Below the pieces are notes generated by a model. It was given only the letters and a program-made list of their open reading frames with translations. It was not told where the DNA came from and did no database searches. A stretch of 9,233 nucleotides of DNA from assembly GCA_034409055.1 (NCBI GenBank), contig DAOUMU010000327.1, positions 1-9,233 on the forward strand, given 5' to 3'. This DNA is from DAOUMU01 sp034409055 (GTDB lineage: Bacteria; Chloroflexota; Anaerolineae; 4572-78; J111). The position numbers and the translations under genes were made by a program. Shown here one piece after another: positions 1 to 6,359 of the stretch. Within the stretch, counting starts at the first letter, position 1, and every line of letters starts with the position of its first letter.

Positions 1-135
1 CATCCAAATTTGCTCTAGCTGGACCACAGTCCAGCGGCCAAAACGCGGACTGTCCCACAGGGAGGCAGCAAAGCTGCACAGGTCTTCGCACTGGTCCGCT
101 CCGAGCTTGAAAATTGGATCTACTGAGTCTAGTTT
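1..135 (-). other. open frame running off the left edge, directly after the TPR gene stop
   Basis: On the minus strand, the frame of the TPR gene stays open past its TAA for 45 codons to the window edge. It reads DSVDPIFKLGADQC near its start and SPRFGRWTVVQLEQIW near the edge. I see no ATG, GTG or TTG start close to the stop and no ribosome binding site, so this may be chance, a read-through extension, or the inner part of a decayed gene. The plus-strand frame from position 2 is also open here, which weakens the case. A small perfect hairpin, CTGGAC-CACA-GTCCAG, lies at 19-34. I do not recognise a family. Confidence 0.2.
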
Positions 136-912
136 TTAGCTGAATTGCATCTCTCCCAAAACCGCAGCCACGACTTCTTCAAGGGTTCTTGTCGTTGCTC
201 TGGCCTGGGCTGCGGCCACCACTGGCGGAGGGAATTGGGTCGCCAATTCGGCCAGGAGCGATGCCGCTCTATCTTTGGTCTCTTGATCACTGGCCGGATG
301 GTGCAGAGTCAAGACAAGCAGGTCTAAAGCTTGTTCCTTCCTTTCATTTGGATCAGGTCCTTCTTCTTTTACCAGAATCGTGGCCAGACCGACCAAAATA
401 TTCAAGGCCACAGGAATAACCTGGACCGCCATAGCCATTTGCAAAGCCTGGTGGAAATTTCTTCTGGCCTGGTGATACGCTTCGCTGCCCAAAGCACAGG
501 CCGTATTGCCAAGGGCATTGAGAGTTTCCGCGGCTGCCCCGAGATCACCAATTTCCTCAAAAACAACCAGGCTTTGCTGATAGTGTTGTTGAGCCTCCAC
601 ATAGGCTTGCCGGGCCACAGCCAGATCACCTAAACCGTGACAAGACCAGGCGATACCCTCGCGCGCCTTGATTGCTTCAAAAATAGTCAAACTTCGTTGA
701 TAGGATCGTTGGGCCGCCAGATGGTCACCCAGTACCCGGTGAACATCGCCCAAACCGTGGCAGGCCCAGCCGATGCCCTCCTGGGCATCGAGCGTCTCGG
801 CGAGGCTCAGGCTTTCCTGGAACAGTTGCTTGGCCTCATCATACCTCTCCAGGGCAATGAGCACATCCCCCAGGATATTAAGCGAGGAGACCCGGTAACA
901 CTGCGGTAACAT
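136..912 (-). CDS. tetratricopeptide repeat protein, probably an N-terminally truncated remnant
   Basis: This is a 258-residue all-helical protein with at least four TPR units at an exact 40-residue period: LGDV at 14-17, LGDV at 54-57, LGDL at 94-97 and LGNT at 134-137, each followed by an A-x-x-x-Y/F-x-x-S/A-L helix B. This spacing is typical of the C-terminal TPR arrays of large bacterial regulators and NTPases of the LuxR/SARP/NB-ARC kind, where the array mediates protein contacts. Residues 170-258 look like the usual helical end of such proteins. The N-terminus starts abruptly inside the first repeat. The ATG at 912 has no Shine-Dalgarno, and an in-frame TAG lies 15 bases upstream (928-930). 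No DNA-binding or NTPase domain is present. I infer the 3' part of a longer gene, possibly no longer functional. No signal peptide or membrane segment is visible. The TPR assignment is firm; the role is unknown. Confidence 0.75.
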   Translation of the reverse strand: MLPQCYRVSSLNILGDVLIALERYDEAKQLFQESLSLAETLDAQEGIGWACHGLGDVHRVLGDHLAAQRSYQRSLTIFEAIKAREGIAWSCHGLGDLAVARQAYVEAQQHYQQSLVVFEEIGDLGAAAETLNALGNTACALGSEAYHQARRNFHQALQMAMAVQVIPVALNILVGLATILVKEEGPDPNERKEQALDLLVLTLHHPASDQETKDRAASLLAELATQFPPPVVAAAQARATTRTLEEVVAAVLGEMQFS

Positions 913-1019
913 CGGTAGGCTAAAGTACTACCGTCTTACACAACTTCATCCACATAAAAAGGGGGGATCAGTATTTTGGAAAAATAAGTCATATTTCTCC
1001 ATTTGGCTGGCTATATATA

Positions 1020-1162
1020 GTAACTACCTACCCTCATGTCATTCCGAGGAGCTCAGCGACGAGGAATCTCCGAAACTTTGGCCCAAAAGAGGTCTACTCT
1101 ACCAAAACCTTGGGGATTCTTCACTCGCTGCGCTCATTCAGAATGACATGGCAGGTAGTTAC
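1020..1162. repeat. palindromic MITE-like element with an 8-bp flanking direct repeat
   Basis: The two ends are near-perfect inverted repeats. The left arm begins GTAACTACCT (1020-1029) and continues through ATGTCATTC (1036-1044), a GAGCTCAGCGACGAGGAATC segment and TC. The right arm runs GGGGATTCTTCACTCGCTG, GCTCATTCAGAATGACAT and AGGTAGTTAC (1153-1162). The core GTCATTC...AGCG...GAATC...GATTC...GAATGAC resembles a small palindrome I recall from many Chloroflexi and other environmental bacteria. TGGCTATA occurs on both sides (1008-1015 and 1163-1170), as a target-site duplication would, although four extra bases (TATA) separate the left copy from the arm. The element has no coding capacity. 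It fills most of the 382-base gap 913-1294; in the rest of that gap I see only the leader of the next gene. Confidence 0.75.
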
Positions 1163-1281
1163 TGGCTATAAATGGTTGGCAGAAATGGCAACCCGGTTAG
1201 TCAGCACCACGCAAATTGTTTCCAGCTTTAGTTACAGTACTTGCTATTCGAGATTTTACAAAATTTGTAATCACTTGTGGA

Positions 1282-1287
1282 AAGGAA
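1282..1287 (+). promoter_or_regulatory. ribosome binding site that fixes the start of the surface protein
   Basis: AAGGAA lies seven bases before the ATG at 1295 and favours it over the in-frame GTG at 1277, which would put six charged residues in front of the signal peptide and place the site inside the coding region. A weak -10-like TGTAAT is at 1266-1271 with no good -35, so the promoter itself is uncertain. Confidence 0.6.
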
Positions 1288-1294
1288 AGAAACC

Positions 1295-2200
1295 ATGAAT
1301 CACAGAATTTTATTCAAACTTATACTTCTATTTTTCGTTTGTCTTATGGCGATGAGTTGGTCATCGCCGGTGGCCGCGCAGGACCCTGCTGAGGGAATTA
1401 CCATTCAAGCGGTCGTCTCAACCAGTTTTATTTATCAAGGGCAGTTGGCCGATGCTAATGGACCGGTGAACGGTACCTGTAGCTTTACCTTTAAGTTGTT
1501 TGATGCAGCCACGAACGGCAATCAAATTGGGGCTGATGTCAACGCCAACAACGTCACGGTGACCAACGGCGCCTTCTCTGTAGAACTAGATTTTGGCAGC
1601 GACGCCTTTACCGGCGAGGCTCGCTACCTGGAAATTACCGTAGATTGTAGCAGTGGTCCGACTAAACTGGACCCGCGCCAGGAATTGAAAGCGGTTCCCT
1701 ATGCCTTGGGGCTGCGTCCGGGGGCAAAGATTCAAGGCACGGGGGCCATCCTGACCGGGGTGACCACCGGCTCCAGTGGCAATGATCGGGGTTTATTTGG
1801 CCAGGCCACGGCCACCAGCGGCAGTCCCACGGGCGTCCGGGGGGAAACAAACTCAACGGATAGTGGGGCGATTGGCGTCTACGGTCTGGCCATCAACGCT
1901 GGCGCGACCGGAACCGGGGTGAAAGGGCAAAATAACGGCACCACTGGTTACGGCGTCTGGGGCCAGGGCGGCGGCAACGCCACCGGTGTCCTGGGCCAGA
2001 CCGGTTCCAGCGATGATTATGGCGTCTGGGCTTACAACAGCGGCACAGGTGTTGCCCTACGCGCTGAAAGTCAATCGGGCAATATCATCGAAGGACGGGA
2101 TCTGGATGATGCCGTGAATACTAAATTCGAGGTCAGCAACAGCGGCCAGGTAACGGCCAAAGGCGGCCTCAACGTTTCCGGCGGCAGCATGACAGCGTGA
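1295..2200 (+). CDS. exported repeat-rich surface protein, N-terminal portion (split by a frameshift)
   Basis: This is 301 residues from the ATG at 1295. Residues 1-28 form a signal peptide: MNHR, a hydrophobic core, then SSPVAA before QD. Residues 44-140 form a beta domain starting FIYQGQL, with GxxxNGTCSFTFKLFDA, TVTNGAFSVELDFG and ending DPRQELKAVPYAL. This pattern is common at the N-terminus of bacterial surface and tail-fibre-like proteins. Residues 155-265 carry glycine-rich GVxG/GVWG repeats (GVYGLAI, GVKGQNNGT, GVWGQ, GVLGQTGSS, GVWAYNSGTG) suggesting a beta-helical or fibre structure. The frame ends at a TGA (2198-2200) immediately after a repeat block, while the same architecture continues one base out of frame in the next ORF. 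The likely reading is one ~600-residue protein interrupted by loss of one base. Alternatively two proteins are made through the 4-base GTGA overlap. A cell-surface role is inferred; no enzyme motif is visible. Confidence 0.75.
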   Translation: MNHRILFKLILLFFVCLMAMSWSSPVAAQDPAEGITIQAVVSTSFIYQGQLADANGPVNGTCSFTFKLFDAATNGNQIGADVNANNVTVTNGAFSVELDFGSDAFTGEARYLEITVDCSSGPTKLDPRQELKAVPYALGLRPGAKIQGTGAILTGVTTGSSGNDRGLFGQATATSGSPTGVRGETNSTDSGAIGVYGLAINAGATGTGVKGQNNGTTGYGVWGQGGGNATGVLGQTGSSDDYGVWAYNSGTGVALRAESQSGNIIEGRDLDDAVNTKFEVSNSGQVTAKGGLNVSGGSMTA

Positions 2201-2643
2201 CGTTGTCCGGTTCTAATACAGTACTGGCCGTTACGACCAGTGGTTCTGGAGCCAAGGCCATCTCCGGCAGCGCGACCGGTGGGGCCAACCCGGCCGGCGT
2301 TTACGGGACGAGCGATTCCTCCGGGGGGCGAGGCGTGTTTGGCGAAGCCATGAGCACTACAGGAGGCAACAGCGGGGTCCGGGGGGTCACACACTCCAAC
2401 GCCAGTAATGCGACCGGAGTCTATGGTCTGGCCATCGAAACCAATGCGACCGGCACTGGGGTTAAGGGACAAAACAACGGCACCACCGGCTACGGCGTCT
2501 GGGGTACAGGCATGGCTAACGCAACCGGCGTCCTGGGTGAGACCGGTTCCAGTAACGGTTGGGGCGTCTGGGCTATCAACACCGGTACGGGTGTTGCCTT
2601 GCGTGCCGAAAGCGCTTCGGGGAATATTATCGAAGCTTGGGAT
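1874..2643 (+). repeat. two diverged copies of a ~228-bp coding repeat, 542 bases apart
   Basis: Copy 1 is 1874-2101 and copy 2 is 2416-2643. Their products match at 61 of 76 residues by my count, with a shared 20-residue block running from ATGTGVK to GYGVWG. The offset of 542 bases is not a multiple of three, so the copies are read in different frames. This agrees with a one-base deletion between them, near 2192-2200, after an in-frame duplication. Confidence 0.8.
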
Positions 2644-3120
2644 ACCAACCCAACCCCTAATCGTCGGTTTTACGTGAGAAATGACGGCGTGGTTTTTGCT
2701 GATGGTAGTTACAACGGCACTGGTGCTGACTTTGCAGAAATGTTACCGGCGGTAGTTGAAGATCTTGAACCGGGTGATGTGCTGGCGATTGGGAAAGACG
2801 GCAAATTAACCCGCAGCACTGAGGCTTTCCAGGCTACCGTTGCCGGCGTTTATTCTACTAAACCCGCCTTTATCGGCGGGTTCGATCCTGACGCCGACCA
2901 TACCGGCAAAATACCATTGGCCGTGGTCGGCATCGTACCAGTTAAAGCCAGCGCGGAGAACGGGGGGATCCAGCCTGGCGATTTACTGGTCGCTTCTGAC
3001 ACGCCCGGCCACGCTATGCGGGCCGGGGCCAACGCGCCCAACGGCACCGTCATTGGCAAGGCCCTGACCGGTCTCGAGGCAGGAACCGATGTGATTCAAA
3101 TATTGGTTATGTTGCAGTAG
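2197..3120 (+). CDS. surface repeat protein, C-terminal portion with a GADFAEM tail domain
   Basis: This is 307 codons if started at the GTG at 2197, which overlaps the previous TGA as GTGA. There is no clear Shine-Dalgarno and no signal peptide, so on its own the product would not be exported. Residues 33-145 repeat the GVYG/GVFG/GVRG/GVWG/GVLG motifs of the upstream piece. From about 172 a separate C-terminal domain begins with GTGADFAEMLP, then EPGDVLAIG, TVAGVYSTKPAF, PLAVVGIVPVK, GIQPGDLLVASDTPGHAM and GTVIGKAL, ending DVIQILVMLQ. This tail is frequent at the ends of bacterial fibre-like surface proteins. It resembles the GADYAE region of phage-appendage chaperone/autoproteolysis domains (Peptidase_G2-like); I place it there only tentatively. 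The gene is most simply the downstream half of the same protein. Its TAG stop overlaps the ribosome binding site of the next gene, so they share a transcript. Confidence 0.72.
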   Translation: MTLSGSNTVLAVTTSGSGAKAISGSATGGANPAGVYGTSDSSGGRGVFGEAMSTTGGNSGVRGVTHSNASNATGVYGLAIETNATGTGVKGQNNGTTGYGVWGTGMANATGVLGETGSSNGWGVWAINTGTGVALRAESASGNIIEAWDTNPTPNRRFYVRNDGVVFADGSYNGTGADFAEMLPAVVEDLEPGDVLAIGKDGKLTRSTEAFQATVAGVYSTKPAFIGGFDPDADHTGKIPLAVVGIVPVKASAENGGIQPGDLLVASDTPGHAMRAGANAPNGTVIGKALTGLEAGTDVIQILVMLQ

Positions 3121-3131
3121 GAGCCTGACTG

Positions 3132-3419
3132 ATGAAGATCTATCGTTTCATTATCCTGGTGTTACTTTTTGGTCTGGTCTGGGTCGTGACCAATATACCC
3201 ACCTTGGCCCAAAGTTATACCCTCATCGGACGCCCCGTGAGCAGCGCCCAAGCCATCAGTGGGGGGAACTTCATCCTATCCGGGAGCGTCGGACAACCCG
3301 AAGCGGGGACGACGCCCCTTTCCGGCGGCGATTTTACCCTGAATGGCGGGACCAAGTTTGAAGGTGTCCCACCGCAGAAGGACCTTTTCATCTACATACC
3401 CATCATTTTGCGTAATTGA
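3132..3419 (+). CDS. small secreted protein with GGxFxLxG repeats and an IYIPIILRN tail
   Basis: This is 95 residues from the ATG at 3132. AGGAG at 3119-3123, eight bases upstream, overlaps the stop of the preceding gene. Residues 1-26 are a signal peptide (MKIYR, hydrophobic core, TLA before QS). The mature part holds two related units, SGGNFILSG (43-51) and SGGDFTLNG (64-72), joined by SVGQPEAG, a pattern common in secreted Chloroflexi-type proteins. The last nine residues, IYIPIILRN, resemble the vYLPLVxRN tail found on many exported proteins of that phylum; its function is not established as far as I know. The protein is probably co-expressed with the fibre-like protein and located at or outside the membrane. 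No catalytic motif is visible. It is complete, and close to a hydrophobic C-terminus rather than truncated. Confidence 0.75.
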   Translation: MKIYRFIILVLLFGLVWVVTNIPTLAQSYTLIGRPVSSAQAISGGNFILSGSVGQPEAGTTPLSGGDFTLNGGTKFEGVPPQKDLFIYIPIILRN

Positions 3420-3459
3420 GAAGAGGCCACGCCTGCTACGGCAGGTCAAGCCCGTTAAG

Positions 3460-3500
3460 CAAAATCCCCTTGGCTTTGCGCTAAAGTTGAGGGGATTTTG
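3460..3500. terminator. bidirectional hairpin terminator between convergent genes
   Basis: An 11-bp perfect stem CAAAATCCCCT (3460-3470) pairs with AGGGGATTTTG (3490-3500). A nested CTTT/AAAG pairing (3474-3477 with 3483-3486) lies in the 19-base loop. The A-rich and T-rich stem ends give a TTTT run on either strand. It sits between the plus-strand gene ending at 3419 and the minus-strand gene ending at 3562, so it can serve both. A smaller CCTGC-TACG-GCAGG hairpin is at 3432-3445. Confidence 0.7.
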
Positions 3501-3561
3501 TGTCTGGTTCTCAACCTGCCGAGATATCATTGAATTTCTTCGTAGATTCACTTACTCCATC

Positions 3562-5028
3562 TCACAACCCCAACTCACCCCACAGTTCATCAACCCTGGC
3601 CTTCACCGCCGTATCCATCACCACCAGCTCCGGCCACTGGCGGTGATACCCCTCATCAGGTCCTTTGGCCGTGGCATCAATACCGATTTTGCCACCATAA
3701 GCGAATTGATAGCTGGCATGATCCAGGGCATCGGTGGGGCCTTCTTGAATGACCACATCCCGGGCCCAATCGACGTTGTTGAGCATATGGAAATAAGCTT
3801 CTTGGGTGTTCTGCACGTTCACCTGCTCATCAAAAACGACGATGCAGCGGGTCAGCATCATCAAGCCCAATCCCCACAAGCCGTTGATGACTTTGCGGAC
3901 ATGGCCGGGAAAGCGCTTTTTGATCGAGACAAAGATAAGATTGTGGAAGACACCCTCAGCGGGCATATTCACGTCCACAATTTCACTCAGAAACAGTTGG
4001 ATCAGGGATAGAAAAAGACGCTCGGTGGCCTTGCCCATCCAATAATCCTCCATCGGGGGGATACCGACGACGGTGGTCGGGTAGATGGGCTTTTTACGGT
4101 GGGTAATGGCAGTGACGTGTAGTACCGGATAATCATCCGGTGGGGTATAGTAGCCGGTGTGGTCGCCAAAAGGGCCTTCCAGGCGGCGCTCATTGGGGGC
4201 CACATAGCCTTCGATGACGTACTCGGCCTGGGCCGGCACTTCGAGCGGCTGCGAGACACATTTAACCAGTTCAACCGGCCGGCCGCGTAGCCAGCCGGCC
4301 AGCAGAAACTCGTCAATGCCGGGCGGCAGGGGGGCGCTGCCGCACCACATCACCGCCGGGTCGCCCCCCAGGCTGACGGCCACCGGCATACCCTCGACAC
4401 CCCTCTCCTGGGCCACGCGGGTATGCTCCGCACCGCCCTTATGAATTTGCCAATGTATGCCCAGCGTGCACCGGTTGTACACCTGCAGGCGGTACATGCC
4501 CACGTTGCGGGTGTTGGTTACCGGGTCACGAGAGATGACGGTGGGCAGCGTGATAAATTTGCCGCCATCCTTGGGCCAACACTTGAGGATGGGCAGACGG
4601 CCTAAATCCGCCTCGACCCCGGTGTAAACCACCTCCTGTACCGGGGCTTTTTTGACCATGGCCGGCTTGAAACCCATCGATTTGAGGATGTTGAGCATCT
4701 CCATGCCCCGGGCCAGGGCCGGACCAAAGCCCTGCGGCAACCTGGGATCAAGAATTCTGGCCAAGTTGTCACGCAGTTGGTTCAGGTCATCGACTCCCAA
4801 CGCCCAGGCCATTCGATCTGGGTGGCCCAGGCTGTTAATCAGCACCGGGGAGTCATACCCTTCAACATTTTCAAACAACAGGGCCACATTTTTCTCCAGT
4901 GGCCCTTTGCAAATCCGGTCGGTGATTTCGGTGATTTCTAATTCAGTGGAAACTGGCGTTTTGATGCGTTTGAGGTGGCCCCGCTTTTCCAGCAGGGCCA
5001 CAAACGCTTTCAGGTTTTTATAAGCCAT
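3562..5028 (-). CDS. ubiD: UbiD-family prenylated-FMN-dependent decarboxylase
   Basis: At 488 residues it is close to the usual length (E. coli UbiD is about 497). The family removes a carboxyl group from aromatic or alpha,beta-unsaturated acids using prenylated FMN supplied by UbiX, with Mn2+ and K+. By comparison with the E. coli protein from memory, N175 in NVGMYR, H196 in HKGGA and E273 in VIEGYV match the metal ligands, R180 matches a cofactor contact, and E284 and D289 in EGPFGDHTGYY match the acidic active-site residues; all are present. PPMEDYWMGKATERLF (324-339) and GGKIGIDAT (445-453) are also family blocks. The PPMEDYW version suggests a subgroup distinct from classical ubiquinone UbiD. 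In a menaquinone-using bacterium a futalosine-pathway (MqnL-like) step is plausible, but the substrate cannot be read from sequence. It starts 26 bases after the second SPFH gene without a strong Shine-Dalgarno, so coupling is likely. No ubiX is in the window. Confidence 0.9.
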   Translation of the reverse strand: MAYKNLKAFVALLEKRGHLKRIKTPVSTELEITEITDRICKGPLEKNVALLFENVEGYDSPVLINSLGHPDRMAWALGVDDLNQLRDNLARILDPRLPQGFGPALARGMEMLNILKSMGFKPAMVKKAPVQEVVYTGVEADLGRLPILKCWPKDGGKFITLPTVISRDPVTNTRNVGMYRLQVYNRCTLGIHWQIHKGGAEHTRVAQERGVEGMPVAVSLGGDPAVMWCGSAPLPPGIDEFLLAGWLRGRPVELVKCVSQPLEVPAQAEYVIEGYVAPNERRLEGPFGDHTGYYTPPDDYPVLHVTAITHRKKPIYPTTVVGIPPMEDYWMGKATERLFLSLIQLFLSEIVDVNMPAEGVFHNLIFVSIKKRFPGHVRKVINGLWGLGLMMLTRCIVVFDEQVNVQNTQEAYFHMLNNVDWARDVVIQEGPTDALDHASYQFAYGGKIGIDATAKGPDEGYHRQWPELVVMDTAVKARVDELWGELGL

Positions 5029-5054
5029 AACGTTCGAGGTTAAATGGGCAAACG

Positions 5055-6359
5055 TTAATCTTTTTGCAAAGAGGTTATGAGCGACTTATAAGCCGCCAAC
5101 TCCTCAGCATCGCCGCCATCCGATCCGGCCTGTTTCATCACATCGGGCAAAATTTGGGCCAGCAGCAGGGTTGACAGGGCGGAGCCTTCCTCACCCTGGC
5201 TGTTGATCACGACCGGGCGGGGCGCATGCTGCAGCAGTTTCTCGCCGACTTGCAAACCACGTATCTCCAGTTCATAATGGAGCACGGCCTGATTATCTTG
5301 ATAGGATTTGCCCAGGCTGATCAATGCCCGAGCCTGATTCTCGGCCGCGTTTAGATCGGCTCGCCCCTTGGCCTCGATGTCTAACCGGATCTTCTCAGCC
5401 TCGGCTTCCCGCTCCTGGAGCATCTGGGCTACCTCTTCCCGGGCTTTGTTGAGGGACTCCCTGACGGCAATGATTTTTTCATCACGCTCTTTCTTGGATC
5501 GCTCAATTTCCATCAGAATGGCGTCGGTGCGGCGTTTGCGGATGAGTTCCCATTCCTTTTCGTAAGCGACCAACTCTTTGGCGATGCGTTCCTGAGTGGC
5601 CAGGTTCTCACGATACTGGTCCGGTAACTGCACATCGGGGATATTGGCCCCGATAATACGCACACCATAACGTTCCATCTGCTTGTTGAGATAGGTCTGC
5701 ATATCTTCGACGTTGCTTCCCCGTAAATCATAGGCCCGGGCCGTTTCTACCTGCCGGCTGCGCTGCCGGATAGCATCCTGGACGGCGCTACTGAGGACCA
5801 CATCAAAATTGCTGGCCCCAATGTGGCGAACAAACTTGACGGGATCAATGATACGAAATTTCAAAAAGAATTCGATTGACTTTAAGGGTACATTTTCCTG
5901 GGTTGGCGAGGACAGGACAGGCGCGGTGTAGGGAATCTCGGTTGAGGTATCAACAATAAACTCTACTTTCTCCCAGGGCCACCACAGATAATTCCGGCCT
6001 GGCTCCAAAACACCTTCAATCTTACCATAGCGGGAGTAAACACCGGTAGTGCCTTGCTCAATTTCTACAATGGCGCTTCGCCACCAGGAAAAAGCCCCAA
6101 CCGCCACCAGAAATAGCCCGATCACAGCCGTTAACAGGAAACGACCAAAGTTCAGCGTGACCATAAAGTAAAGGGCCGGGGCCAGAAAATAAAAGGCCAG
6201 AACCAACCAAAACAGCCAACCAAAGCCACGCCTCTCTTTGGGGATGACCACCGGTACCAAATAGCCTTGGTCACCGGAGCGCAGCAATTGCCGAATATTG
6301 CTCCAGGCGGCAACAACTTCTTTTACTTTGGAAAAACCTCGTCCTTCAGCCACTGTCAT
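5055..6359 (-). CDS. membrane SPFH/band-7 (prohibitin/HflC-like) protein, second of a pair
   Basis: This protein has 434 residues. A basic N-terminal region of about 45 residues ends in PVVIPKERRG (36-45). Two membrane segments follow, about 47-67 and 73-92. The SPFH/band-7 domain (about 95-265) contains EQGTTGVYSRYGK, IPYTAP (142-147), PTQENV (152-157) and FLKFRIIDP (165-173). A long charged helix (about 255-345, rich in E, K, R and A) should form the coiled coil typical of the family, ending in a less charged tail. SPFH proteins assemble into ring or cage-like membrane scaffolds that organise lipid domains or control membrane proteases such as FtsH. The start is the ATG at 6359, with GGAGGAG seven bases upstream. 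It overlaps the upstream paralogue's stop as ATGA, so the two are probably made in fixed ratio. Two membrane segments differ from the single N-terminal anchor of HflK/HflC. The client or partner is unknown. Confidence 0.85.
   Translation of the reverse strand: MTVAEGRGFSKVKEVVAAWSNIRQLLRSGDQGYLVPVVIPKERRGFGWLFWLVLAFYFLAPALYFMVTLNFGRFLLTAVIGLFLVAVGAFSWWRSAIVEIEQGTTGVYSRYGKIEGVLEPGRNYLWWPWEKVEFIVDTSTEIPYTAPVLSSPTQENVPLKSIEFFLKFRIIDPVKFVRHIGASNFDVVLSSAVQDAIRQRSRQVETARAYDLRGSNVEDMQTYLNKQMERYGVRIIGANIPDVQLPDQYRENLATQERIAKELVAYEKEWELIRKRRTDAILMEIERSKKERDEKIIAVRESLNKAREEVAQMLQEREAEAEKIRLDIEAKGRADLNAAENQARALISLGKSYQDNQAVLHYELEIRGLQVGEKLLQHAPRPVVINSQGEEGSALSTLLLAQILPDVMKQAGSDGGDAEELAAYKSLITSLQKD

Noticed and set aside
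374..912. Regular 120-bp spaced similarity suggesting a repeat array or CRISPR
   Set aside because: The 120-bp period is the DNA image of the 40-residue TPR units; the copies are diverged and coding.
1110..1298. 62-codon plus-strand frame before the surface protein
   Set aside because: It starts in the right arm of the palindromic element and has no ribosome binding site or family resemblance.
2185..2205. Programmed -1 ribosomal frameshift site
   Set aside because: The junction ATG-ACA-GCG-TGA has no X-XXY-YYZ slippery heptamer and no obvious downstream pseudoknot.
3343..4011. 222-codon plus-strand frame across the terminator and the ubiD 3' end
   Set aside because: It is antisense to the well-conserved ubiD gene, crosses a clear terminator hairpin and has no recognisable motif.
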